Assembly (NCBI GenBank): GCA_014905825.1
Contig: JACGCN010000003.1
Coordinates: 2,232,001-2,296,000, forward strand
Length of the DNA stretch: 64,000 nt
From: Lyophyllum atratum
Lineage: Eukaryota; Basidiomycota; Agaricomycetes; Agaricales; Lyophyllaceae
Direction of reading: 5' to 3'
Shown here piece after piece: positions 22,761-32,607 of this stretch; within the stretch, counting starts at the first letter, position 1, and every line of letters begins with the position of its first letter. The notes below the pieces were generated by a model, which did no database searches, had not been told where the DNA came from, and was given only the letters and a program-made list of their open reading frames with translations. The translations under genes were made by a program, and so were the position numbers.

Positions 22761-24455
22761 TCAGACGCCCGTGAAACCCCGCGGCATCTTCGCGCCAGCG
22801 GCAGGCTTATTCTTGCTGCGGAACTCCCGCGCCATTTCGATCATGGGTACCCAATGTACGTTGTCGTGAGTATTGACCCACTCAATGAAGCGTTCCTGGT
22901 GGTATACGGATCATCCATGATGCGGTGAAGTCGCAGAGACTAGAGTTACTCACGAGCATGAGTAGGACTTGCGGGCGGCTGCAGCATATGAAAAACAGTG
23001 AAGGAAAAGATGGTTTAGGGATAGGGTGTGCTTACCCGCTGACATCTGGGTGTATCGTGATAGGGAAGATGAACTCTTCTTCCTCTCTAAATGACGTTCA
23101 TGTGAACAAGGTTGGAAGGTTTGGACAAGGATAAGGAAGGGGAGGCACCTATAGCAATACGTGAACATGTCTTTCCATAGCTGCTCCAGATCCCTCGGGT
23201 TTACCTAGAGTGCAAGTAAGCATAGAAAAAACCGAAGCTTCGAATGAAAACGTTTACCCATCCATGAGAGTTAGGGCTCGACTTGATAAACCTAAGAGTA
23301 TTCTCGGTGAGAAGAAATGAACCCATTACCGATGAAAAAAGCGCACATCATGGGAGGCAGGTCATCAAGGTACCTAACATCATGTTTCCGATCCACAGTT
23401 AGCGGCAAGAAACAATATCGCAAGGGCGCTGCCCATCTCACCAGTTCGCCGGAATGCAAACCAGCCCCGTTTCGTTGCCACGTTCCAACGGCTTCATCCA
23501 TGTAGCAGCATCAGCGGAGTAGTCGATCTTCGTCCAGGTGTCGGTGTCTCTCATATAGTACGCCTGACAGCTGGGAGGCGTTAAACTCTACCTCGAGGGT
23601 GTTGAAGAGTTTACCGACTCGTGGGCCATGCTAGAGTGATCTGGTAGAACATTAACAGCTTAGATCGCAAGAATTGTAGCAATGATTACCGTATTCGATG
23701 CCTTTGTCTAACAGGATTTCAGTTCCTTCTTTGCTTGTCTCCCACCATGGAGCAACGCTTCCCTTGAAGAAAGGTCACATAAACCTGACATAGGGCACGT
23801 CGTTTCCTTACCTTGGGAGGTACGCCGTTGTTAAATTCTGTTAGTAAGTCATAGGTGTGATTGAGGATATCTTCCTGTTGTTTGATGCTCAAAGCAACAG
23901 GATTCTGATAACATAAGTCAGGCAAGCAATTGAAGACGGTAATCGGTCGTATACGTACTTCATGCGAATATCCGTGCAGTCCACTGCGTGTACAATGTTT
24001 GACTAGACGAGTAATACGATGCAGAAGCTCGTACATCTCGTGTCCGGCATCGCGAACTGCTGCCATTTGCTCGGGAAATGTTTCGAGACTGTGACCTAAA
24101 CAGGTTTCAGCAGACAGAAATGCAGAGTCGCATTGGGTGTAGGACCAGGGATGAACCAAGTGGTCTTCATCTTGAATTTGTCGAAGAGCTTGAGTAGGCG
24201 GAGTGTTCCAACTTCTCCAGCAAACATTCCCTACGATTCATGCACCAGTCAAACAGAAATCTTGGGTTGCGTAGGCTGCAAGTGGATATACCCTCGAAAT
24301 ATCAAGTGGTGAGTTCTCCCCGCCATACGAGCCGAGCCTAAGTAGTAGCAAACAGGTGTACATGTAGTCTGTTGAAATTGGATCAGTACTACTTACCATC
24401 CCGCGACGGCGTCGACATCGACTCCGAAACCAATGAGTACACGTTTAGCAGGCAT
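22761..24455 (-). CDS. NodB-fold polysaccharide deacetylase-like protein (HpPgdA-type, cytosolic)
   Basis: The ATG at 24455 begins [20 protein letters not shown], containing the metal-binding Asp of the NodB fold. Exons then give [27 protein letters not shown] joined to [19 protein letters not shown], the metal-ligand motif GLHGYSHE (H-x-x-x-H), [20 protein letters not shown] and GSVAPWW. Later exons include [20 protein letters not shown] and ITIHPDVSG, and the protein ends [20 protein letters not shown]...GFTGV at the TGA at 22761-22763. Related bacterial and fungal proteins lack a leader and act on intracellular substrates; chitin deacetylation outside the cell is therefore unlikely. The exact reaction (deacetylase or cyclic-imide hydrolase type) is open. 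Divergent from STT3, sharing a spacer of about 220 bp. Confidence 0.82.
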
Positions 24456-24675
24456 GTTGGTGCGAGAGTTATAACGCGAGAAGTTGCGGTCAAGGATTCC
24501 ACGCGAGTACTTGGGATAACGGGTGAGATCATGATTTGTCAGCGTCTAAAATTGGATCCACAGTCGACACGTCGACCTTTAGAATTTCCACACGACGTCC
24601 GTGAACACGCTCTCTCTGTAGTTGGTATCCCAGCAGTCCCTTGCCAGGAGCACACTCACCAGCCCGACTGCGGCC
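24456..24675. promoter_or_regulatory. Shared divergent promoter, deacetylase / STT3
   Basis: Only 220 bp separate the two start codons, so both promoters must lie in or overlap this stretch. No clear TATA box. Confidence 0.5.
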
Positions 24676-27600
24676 ATGTCTAAGGCCTACCCGCTCCCTA
24701 CCAACCTTTCTCCCACCACCGTGGCGAACACAGCGTCCCTCATCCGGATCGTAGCCCTCGCCCTCATATCTGGCGCCGCCATTGCTTCACGCTTGTTTGC
24801 TGTTATCAATTTTGAGAGTATCATTCACGAATTGTACGTCGTTCTACCTCCGCATATGCTCCCCGTGCTGCTTCTGACACATTCCTGTTCTAGCGATCCA
24901 TGGTTCAATTAGTGAGTGGCTTGGCATATCTGTTTATAGCCTGCGTTGAATTGTCGGTACAAGTCGCGCGACGAGGGTCTTAGCGTCCAAAGGGTTCTAC
25001 GTGCGTGCCCTATATCTCTTGGATTGGTGCTCTAAGCTGATTCCGTCATATAGGAATTTTGGAACTGGTTTGATCCCACGGCATGGTATCCTCTCGGTCG
25101 AGTCGTTGGTGGAACCGTCTACCCCGGTCTCATGGCGACCAGCGGTGTCATCTACAATCTCCTACATGCCGTCAACCTCCCTGTCGATATTCGCAATATC
25201 TGTGTGCTTCTCGCACCAGGATTCAGCGCACTGACCGCATGGGCGACCTACGAGTGAGACCCATCCATATATGCGCAATTCCCATCTCATATTGCTTCCA
25301 GGTTTACCAAGGAAATGAAAGACGCCAGCGCTGGCCTTCTTGCCGCAGCGTTCATCGGTATTGTGCCTGGGTATATCTCCCGTTCGGTCGCGGGGTCCTA
25401 CGACAATGAAGCTATCGCTATTTTCCTCCTCATGTTTACATTCTTCTGCTGGATCAAAGCTCTCAAACAAGGAAGTGCTCTTTACGGCACCACCGCCGCT
25501 GTATTCTATTTCTACATGGTCGCCGCATGGGGTGCGTGTCGTTTTCGTTTCTCGCAGCCCTCCGCTGACGGTACGCGCAGGTGGTTATGCTTTCATCACA
25601 AACATGATTCCCCTTCACGCGCTGGTCCTCATCCTCATGGGACGATTTAGCAGTCGGCTCTATGTGGCTTACTCCTCATGGTATGCCATCGGCACATTGG
25701 CCAGCATGCAAGTCCCCTTCGTCGGCTTCCAACCCGTCAAAACTAGCGAGCATATGGCTGCACTTGGTTTGTCTCGCCCACCTATACTCTCGCCATGCCA
25801 GGCTGATGCCCGCCTCCTACAGGTGTTTTCGGTCTCCTCCAGGTCGTGGCATTTGCTCAACTTGTAAGGTCGCACGTGTCTTCGCAACAATTCCAGAGGC
25901 TCCTCGCCGCTGGTGTTGTCTCTATCGGCGTCTTGGGAGCAGTCACTTTCGCTTTCTTTACCTACAAAGGATGGATCGCCCCATGGACCGGTCGCTTCTA
26001 TTCCCTGTGGGACACTGGCTATGCCAAAAAGTACGTGAATTGCCAAACTCGCGTTTAGCTCATACCGACCTGTCATCCAGATACATCCCCATCATCGCCT
26101 CCGTGTCTGAGCATCAACCCACGGCCTGGCCGTCCTTCTTCATGGACCTCCAATTCCTCATCTTCCTTTTTCCCGCTGGCGTGTTCCTGTGCTTCCGTGA
26201 GCTCCGCGATGAACACATCTTCGTCATCATCTACGCCGTCGTGGCGAGCTATTTCGCGGGTGTCATGGTGCGTCTCATGCTTACACTTACCCCCGTGGTC
26301 TGCGTCACCTCCGCCGTCGCCCTCTCTACACTACTCGACACCTTTGTTGACCCGACGGAGCCGGAGGCTGTGGATGATGCACAGAGCGAAAGCGGGGCTG
26401 GCATTGCTGGAATCAATGGTGCTACTTCCGCTACCACCACCGCGACCTCTACCACCACGGCCTCAGCTACCAAAAAGGCCAAAAAGGCGGCGGCAGCAGC
26501 AGCAGCATCCGAGCCCTCCACCACCCTCAGCGACATCCTTTCCCCCTCCTCCCCCTCCTCCTCCTCCCCCACCGCCAAATCCACCAAATCCACCCGCCCC
26601 AAAGGCATCTACGGCCTCGACACGCGCATCCTAGTGATCTTCAACACCATCTGCATGCTCGCCTTCTTCGTGTCGCACTGCACCTGGGTGACGTCCTCCG
26701 CGTACTCGAGCCCGTCGGTGGTGCTGGCGTCGCAGAACGCGGACGGGAGCCAGCATATTATTGATGATTTTAGGGAGGCGTATTATTGGCTGAGGGAGAA
26801 TACGAGGGAGGACGCGGTGGTGATGAGTTGGTGGGATTATGGGTATCAGATTGCGGGGATGGCGGATAGGCCGACGTTGGTGGATAATAATACGTGGAAT
26901 AATAGTGTGTTTTCTTTCTTGCTTTCCTTCCTTCCCTTCCTTTGCTTCCGTTCCGCCTCCCTCCCTACCCATTTCCTTCTCTCTCCTTTGCCCCCACCAT
27001 CTAAACATAACCCGTTACAGCGCACATCGCGACCGTCGGCAAAGCCATGTCCTCCCCCGAAGAAGTGGCCTACCCCATCCTGCGCAAACACGACGTCTCG
27101 TACGTGCTCGTCATCTTCGGCGGGCTCATCGGGTACTCCGGGGACGACATCAACAAGTTCCTCTGGATGGTGCGGATCGCGCAGGGGGTGTGGCCGGATG
27201 AGATTCAGGAGCCGAGTTACTTTACGCCGCAGGGGGAGTATAGGGTGGATGAGGGGGCGAGTAAGGCGATGAGGGAGAGTTTGATGTATAAGATGTCGTA
27301 TTATAGGTGCGTTCCCTCCTTCCCCCTCCTGTTTGGTGTTTGGGTGGGTGGATGGATGGAGACTGATCTTGGGACGTGGTAGGTTCGCGGAGTTGTATGG
27401 GGGTGGACAGGCGATGGATCGGGTGAGGCAGCAGTCGATGCCGAAGGTGGGGCCTACGCTTGATTACCTCGATGAGGCGTTTACGTCGGAGAACTGGATC
27501 GTGAGTCCCCCTTCCCTTCCCCCACTCTTCTCTTTCTCCTTTTTTGTACGTTTTACTGAATTTGATGTGAATGGTAGGTCCGCATCTATGAGGTGAAGAA

Positions 27601-27703
27601 GGAAGACCCGCTTGGGAGGGACTTGAAGACGGCGGGTGCGTTTGAGCAGGGGAAGAAGAGGAAGAGGGGGAGGCCGGCGGCGAGGAGGAGGGCTATTGTT
27701 TGA
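24676..27703 (+). CDS. STT3: Oligosaccharyltransferase catalytic subunit STT3
   Basis: First exons 24676-24833, 24894-24911 (18 nt) and 24964-25000 (37 nt) join in frame to give [19 protein letters not shown] and then [20 protein letters not shown]. Multi-spanning helices follow ([66 protein letters not shown]). The luminal catalytic motif [12 protein letters not shown], with [11 protein letters not shown], is at about 26820-26905. STT3 moves the preassembled oligosaccharide from dolichol to Asn-X-Ser/Thr in the ER lumen; the N-terminal FDPWF Asp is a catalytic metal ligand in the family. A Ser/Ala/Thr/Lys-rich insert of about 70 residues precedes the last helix. The C-terminus is strongly basic ([13 protein letters not shown]), compatible with a cytosol- or ER-retention-type tail. 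The stop is the TGA at 27701-27703. Confidence 0.95.
24894..24911 (+). other. STT3: 18-nt microexon of STT3
   Basis: Codes most of DPWFNY, part of the conserved first luminal catalytic motif. Flanked by an acceptor TAG and a donor GTGAGT. Phase 2 on both sides. Confidence 0.8.
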
Positions 27704-27880
27704 TTTATGCGGAGGTGTGATTGCGATAAAATAGAGCTAATCTATGTGCCGACTCGAATGAAAAAGATGTGTATCTCTTTTGCTCTTGGTCTTCGTATCG
27801 TTCATGCCGCCTGGCGACCGTAAGAATATCGCATGTATGTACTTAGGGGCCTCCAGACGAAGGGGGTGTTGATGTCCGTC

Positions 27881-27986
27881 GGCTTAATGGTCTAGTAGTA
27901 TGATTCCTGCTTCGGGGTTTCCATATCTCGCGCCTTTGTGGGGCGTTTAATGCAGGAGGTCCTGGGTTCAATTCCCAGTTAAGCCC
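27881..27986 (+). tRNA. tRNA-Pro(CGG): tRNA-Pro (anticodon CGG) with an intron
   Basis: The acceptor stem GGCTTAA pairs with TTAAGCC, followed by a C discriminator. The D arm reads GGTCTAGTAGTATGATT, the anticodon stem CCTGC pairs with GCAGG, and the T arm is CTGGGTTCAATTCCCAG. The loop TT-CGG-G continues after a 34-nt intron (27917-27950) placed one base 3' of the anticodon, the standard nuclear tRNA intron site. Cloverleaf and variable region closely resemble fungal tRNA-Pro. An alternative without the intron would leave no seven-base anticodon loop. Confidence 0.92.
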
Positions 27987-28446
27987 TGAAAGATTTGTAT
28001 GAAGGTTTTGTTGCGGTGATTGAGGGAGCGAGCATGGAAGTAAATGTGTATTGGATTTTCGTCTGGAGAAGCAGACGCAGTAGCTCTGCTTTACTGCTTG
28101 AAATTATTCCTTGAATATCATGATCACAACCACCAGTTGCAATAGCATGTGGATGGCGTCGTGTACTTCGTTTTTGAGATTTCCATACGAAGAGTCTCAA
28201 CACTCTGCTTTGCTTTATTGTTGTTACACAATTCAACACCGGGGTCCTTCATACTCTTCCTATATGCATAGCAGATACGTATAATGATATACATCCCATA
28301 ACCCATACCCAGCAAGCAAGCGGACATGGCAAATCCCCAAAACAACTAATACCAAAAGAGAATAGTAAAGACCAAAACGAAATAGCCCCCGATAGATTTC
28401 CCAGGTAAATAAGAAAAATACGATCGCGATAGGATTGCGGATGCAG
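27987..28446. other. Intergenic region downstream of the triple Kre9/KNH gene
   Basis: Contains a 67-codon minus-strand frame (about 28124-28327) with one hydrophobic helix. I do not call it a gene; it may simply be 3' UTR. Confidence 0.5.
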
Positions 28447-30465
28447 CTAGAGGAAAACAGCGAATACCAGACCAGACGCGCCTAGCGCAACGGCCGCCTG
28501 CCACACGCGCGCATCAACGACCGCCGCCACGGCGGCATTGTCCTTGGAAGAGACTTTGAGCCCGCTCTTGGAGGACGCCGCGCTGGTGCATGCGCTCGAG
28601 GAGCTGACGGTCGTGAAGCGCCGCACCAGAGTCTTCGTCGACTCCTCGTAAGACTGGGGCGGGGGAGGTGCGCCAGACTTGAGGGGAGCACGCGCGGCTT
28701 TCGAAGGGTTAGCGAGAGCGCCGATACCCCAGGGGATGGGCGCGTTCGTGGTAGGCTGGAGAGCATTGGGAGGGGGGGTGGTCGCGCCGCTGGGAGAGGC
28801 TATGGCGAAGCGGGTGGTCCATTGCTTTGTGGTCGCACAGGGGGAGGAGAACTGGTAGAAGTAGATTGCAGAATTGGGGATGACCTAGGGGAGATTGAAT
28901 TTAGTTCTATGTAAGGGAGGGAAGTCGGCATACCGCAGGGCAAGGATGATCGAAGCTGCCTGCAACAGTACCGTCAAGACCAGTCGCAATAGCTATTGTG
29001 AAAAACGGTAAGTAACGAAAGGATGAGGAACTTTCAATAAGCGTACTAGTCAGATGCTTCATGTTGAAATTGTCGCCTGTCATGAGCTCAATATCCATGT
29101 TCTTCCATGCAATCTTAGAACCCGCATCTCCGGTCCATTTGATGTGACATTTATCGCCTTCTTTATAGATGGTGCCAGGCCCAGGGACGGTAGGGACGAC
29201 ATCGCGGACGACGAGACGGGAGCCGGAGCCGGGGTGGGGAAGTGCATCACTAGGGTGGGGAGGTGCATCACGCTTGGCGGGGGCAGGCACGGCTTTCGAA
29301 GGGTCTGCGAGGGCGCCAGTACCCCAGGGGATGGGCGCATTCGTGGTAGGCTGGAGAGCATTGGGAGGGGGGGTGGTCGCGCCGCTGGGGGAGGCGATGG
29401 CGAAGCGGGTGGCCCATTGCTTCGAGGCCGCGCCGGGGGCAGAGAATTGGTAGAAGTAGATTGCAGAATTTGGGATGACCTGGGAGAAATTGATATTTAG
29501 TCTGAGCGGATCTTATGTGAGGCATGGAAGTTCGCGCACCGCGGGGCAAGGGTGATCGAAAGTGCCTGCAACGGTACCGTCAAGACCAGTCGCAACAGCT
29601 ACGGTGGAAAACGGTAAGTAACGAAAGGATGAGGAGCTTTCAGTATGCGTACTAGTCAGATGCTTCATGTTGAAGTTGTCGCCTGTCATGAGCTCAATAG
29701 CCATGTTCTTCCATGCAGTCTTAGAGCCCGCATCTCCGGTCCATTCGATGTGACATTTCTCGCCTTCTTTATAGATGGTGCCAGGCCCAGGGACAGTAGG
29801 GACGACATCAGCGCGCGCAACGAGATGGGTGACGGAGGTGAGGAGGCCTAATACATCAGGCTTGACGGGAGCAGGCACGGCTTTCGAAGGGTCTGCGAGG
29901 GCGCCGACGCCCCAGGGGATGGGCGCGTTCGTGGTAGGCTGGAGAGCGTTGGGAGGGGGAGTGGTTGCGCCGCTGGGGGAGGCGATGGCAAAGCGGGTGG
30001 CCCATTGCTTCGTGGTCGCGCCGGGAGCAGAGAATTGGTAGAAGTAGATTGCAGAATTGGGGTTGACCTAGGGAATATTGAATTTAGTTTGTGCGGTTAT
30101 TATGTGAGGCGTGGAAGTTCGCGTACCGCGGGGCAAGGATGATCGAAAGTGCCTGCAACTGTACCGTCGAGACCAGTCGCAACAGCTACGTTGTTTTGTG
30201 AGAAAGTTTAAAGAACGAGAGGATGGGAAGTTTCAGCAAACGTACTAGTCAGATGCTTCATGTTGAAGTTGTCGCCCGTCATGAGCTCAATAGCCATGTT
30301 CTTCCATGCAGTCTTAGAACCCGCGTCTCCAGTCCATTCGATGTGACATTTCTTGCCTTCTTTGTAGATCGTGCCAGGCCCAGGAACAGTTGGACCGACA
30401 TCAGCGCGGACGACGAGAAGGGAGGCGGAGGCGAGGAGAGCCGTCAATGTGAATGTTCCAAACAT
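28447..30465 (-). CDS. Cell-surface protein with three tandem Kre9/KNH (Ser-Thr-rich GPI family) units
   Basis: The ATG at 30465 opens MFGTFTLTALLASASLLVVR, a signal peptide. Each unit then reads PTVPGPGTIYKEG, C-H-I-x-W, ELMTGDNFNMKHLT, ATGLDGTVAG, FDHPCPA, NSAIYFYQFS and TTPPPNALQPTTNAPIPWG. The same landmark (CAGATGCTTC on +) recurs at 29051, 29657 and 30250, so the units are about 606 and 593 bp long. Each has two introns at the same sites, and the frame stays open across both junctions. After unit 3 come a Ser/Thr stalk and a hydrophobic end (VWQAAVALGASGLVFAVFL) that suits a GPI signal; the stop is the TAG at 28447-28449. The family resembles Kre9/Knh1 proteins of beta-1,6-glucan and wall assembly. 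A single-unit paralogue lies at 55644. Confidence 0.85.
28860..30420 (-). repeat. Intragenic tandem triplication, period about 600 bp
   Basis: Three near-identical exon-intron-exon units within one reading frame, with matching introns. At the first junction the stalk codons (PAP) run straight into DVLGLLTSVTHLVARADV, which aligns with the signal peptide of unit 1. The duplicated unit therefore included the leader-coding sequence. Confidence 0.82.
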
Positions 30466-31208
30466 TTTCGAGATTAGGCTGTAGACGCAACAACAAGACC
30501 AGCAAGTTGAGAGAAGATGGGGGTGGATGACCAGTCACAAAGCAACAGGAAAAGAAAATGCGCTCTTTATATAGGATTTGATGTTGATTTGATGTTGATG
30601 GCGATTTTAAGGAGTGCATTAGTTTCAGAAAAATGCGGGGCAGAAGTATGGTTTATCGGACGGCGAGTGTTTCAAGTTGGGTACAGCCTTGTTAGATCTA
30701 CATAGAATATCTGCTCCAGGACGCAACTCAAAGGCATTTTCCCAAGTTTGACTCTCGAGGTCGGAAGTGAGATATCCAAGATTCGGAACGGATCACCGAC
30801 TAGGGCCAAGCAGGAGGGCAGCAAGAGTTTCGGTGGTAAAGGTCATTCGCACTAGGAGGGATACTACCATCCGCCGAAGAACCATGCTAAAAGGATAAGC
30901 GCACGACATTGGAGGTTGTGGCATACCTGGACGACCGCAGTGACAAATCGAGGAGAGCAGTTCGAAGCCGTCGAAATAAAACAGAGGCATACTCAGGGAA
31001 GTCTGTCGGACCGGGCGTCAGAATCACAGGCTTCTTGAACTTCGGATATCATCCGACCATCCCAAGATCATCCGTGACATTCTGCCTGAATGAGTCCAGG
31101 AGAGGGGCCCAAAAGAAGACTGAGAGGGCTCAGAGACACAAGATGAGTGATCTGCTTGAGGGACAAGGTAGGTGGCAGAACCCACCAGATTGTTAAGATA
31201 TCGAGCTC
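30466..31208. other. Divergent intergenic region
   Basis: The left part (to about 30540) is the 5' flank of the triple Kre9/KNH gene. It matches the 5' flank of the solo copy at 55.6 kb, for example a shared CATCCACCCCCATCTTCTC block. The rest holds nothing recognised. Confidence 0.6.
30566..30571 (-). promoter_or_regulatory. TATA box of the triple Kre9/KNH gene
   Basis: TATAAA on the minus strand, about 100 bp before the ATG at 30465. Motif-only evidence. Confidence 0.4.
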
Positions 31209-32607
31209 ATGCATCTCTCCCTGACAGTCGAACTTGACCCTAGAGTTGACTTTATTGCTGGAACTGTCGCGGTAGGCAAATACCTTATCTGATCTTCCTG
31301 GTATTCCGACACAATGAATTTTCCAGGGAATGACGAGTTTGGTGGTTGGATATCCCTTCGACACTGGTCCGTATTCTGCTGTATTTTTGCTATTCGCCCT
31401 GTGTTCTTCAACGCGCAAAAGAATGACATTGGCATCTTCTAGTAAAAGTACGCTTCCAGAATCCCGAGACTGCTTGCAAGTACCGCTCTACGTTTCATGC
31501 GGTTGCAAAGATTGTCCGCGAGGAGAAGTTTGTTGGGTTATATAAAGGGATTTCATCACCGTTGGTACTTCCCGCCTCGTCCATGTTGGCATGAAATCAT
31601 GGCATTGATTGTTTTCTGCAGGCTACTGTCGCACTTATGAATGGCTTAGTCTTCGCATCGTACAAGCTCTTTTTGAAACTGCAACTTGGCCAGAGCGACG
31701 ACATCCCTACACTTAGCCAAATTACGCTCGCAGGGGCAGGATGTGGTATTGTATCCTCGCAAGTTGCCCAGCTGCATAAAAATTCCTTCCCAGTGCTTAT
31801 CACCTGTTCACAGCATATTAACCACGCCAATTGAATTAATCAAAATCAGGCAGCAGTTCTGTACCGAACCGACTTCTGCCCACCGAGTCGCTCTTCGAAT
31901 CCTGAAAGAGTCTGGCATAACCGGCTTGTATCGCGGACTAACCGCGACTGCACTCAGAGATACTGGATATGGAGTGTATTTTCTCACTGTAGGCCACTCA
32001 ACAGATCTCATACCGACGTCTAATGGTTGATCAACTTTCTTGTAACTCCCCTCCCCTCAGTATGAAGCGACCTCCCGTTTCCTCGTCTCCCCTGCGCCCG
32101 GAAATGCATCGCCCAATTCTAAGCTGAGTGCGTCGGGTGTCGACAGCCTCTCTTGGCCTTCATTGCTTTTTGCTGGCGGAATGGCCGGAATTTGTGCGTA
32201 TTCGCGTATATCTGAGGTCTGCATTTGCTTTATATTGCGGCTTCAGTCGGATGGCTCGCTACCTTTCCTTTCGACGTGGTGAAGACCCGCATGCAGGCTA
32301 CCGAACAGCCATCACTGGCAGCACCTTCTCTCAGCACGCCCCTTTTGGGTAGCACGCCTGTGTCAAGCCTAACCGATACCAATCCGTACCGGACGACGCT
32401 TTCGACGATTGTCAACTCCTATCGCGCAGAAGGGATCAGCGTATTCTACCGAGGCCTCGCCCCAACTCTGATACGGCACGGATTGTCCTATATTTCATGC
32501 CTGCCCCGGCCTGACTTCTCTGCCTTGTTCTGCCATTCTCTAGCGCTATCCCGGTTAACATGATGACCTTCGCCACGTTCGAGATCGTCGTCCACGCGCT
32601 TTCGTGA
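31209..32607 (+). CDS. Mitochondrial carrier family (SLC25) transporter
   Basis: Exons 31209-31271, 31327-31366, 31443-31564, 31622-31758, 31814-31988, 32061-32193, 32247-32484 and 32544-32607 give 323 residues in frame. The three signature motifs of the family are present: YPFDTVKVRFQ, TPIELIKIRQQ and FPFDVVKTRMQ, each followed by the Gly-rich second half (GLYKGISSPL, GLYRGLTATALRD, VFYRGLAPTLIR). It exchanges small metabolites across the inner mitochondrial membrane. The pattern with TPIELIKIR in repeat 2 is closest, from memory, to the carnitine/ornithine/basic amino-acid group, but the substrate is not settled. The intron at 31759-31813 begins with GC rather than GT. The last intron could also begin nine bases earlier, which would remove three residues. 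A hydrophilic insert follows the third motif. Confidence 0.9.

Noticed and set aside
25662..27272. Plus-strand open frame of 536 codons read as one exon
   Set aside because: It shares the STT3 frame only in the middle. Its start lies out of frame in an upstream STT3 exon, and its end runs through the intron near 26907-27020.
28124..28327. 67-codon minus-strand frame with a hydrophobic helix
   Set aside because: No homology recognised, lies in the probable 3' UTR of the triple Kre9/KNH gene, and is too short to support alone.
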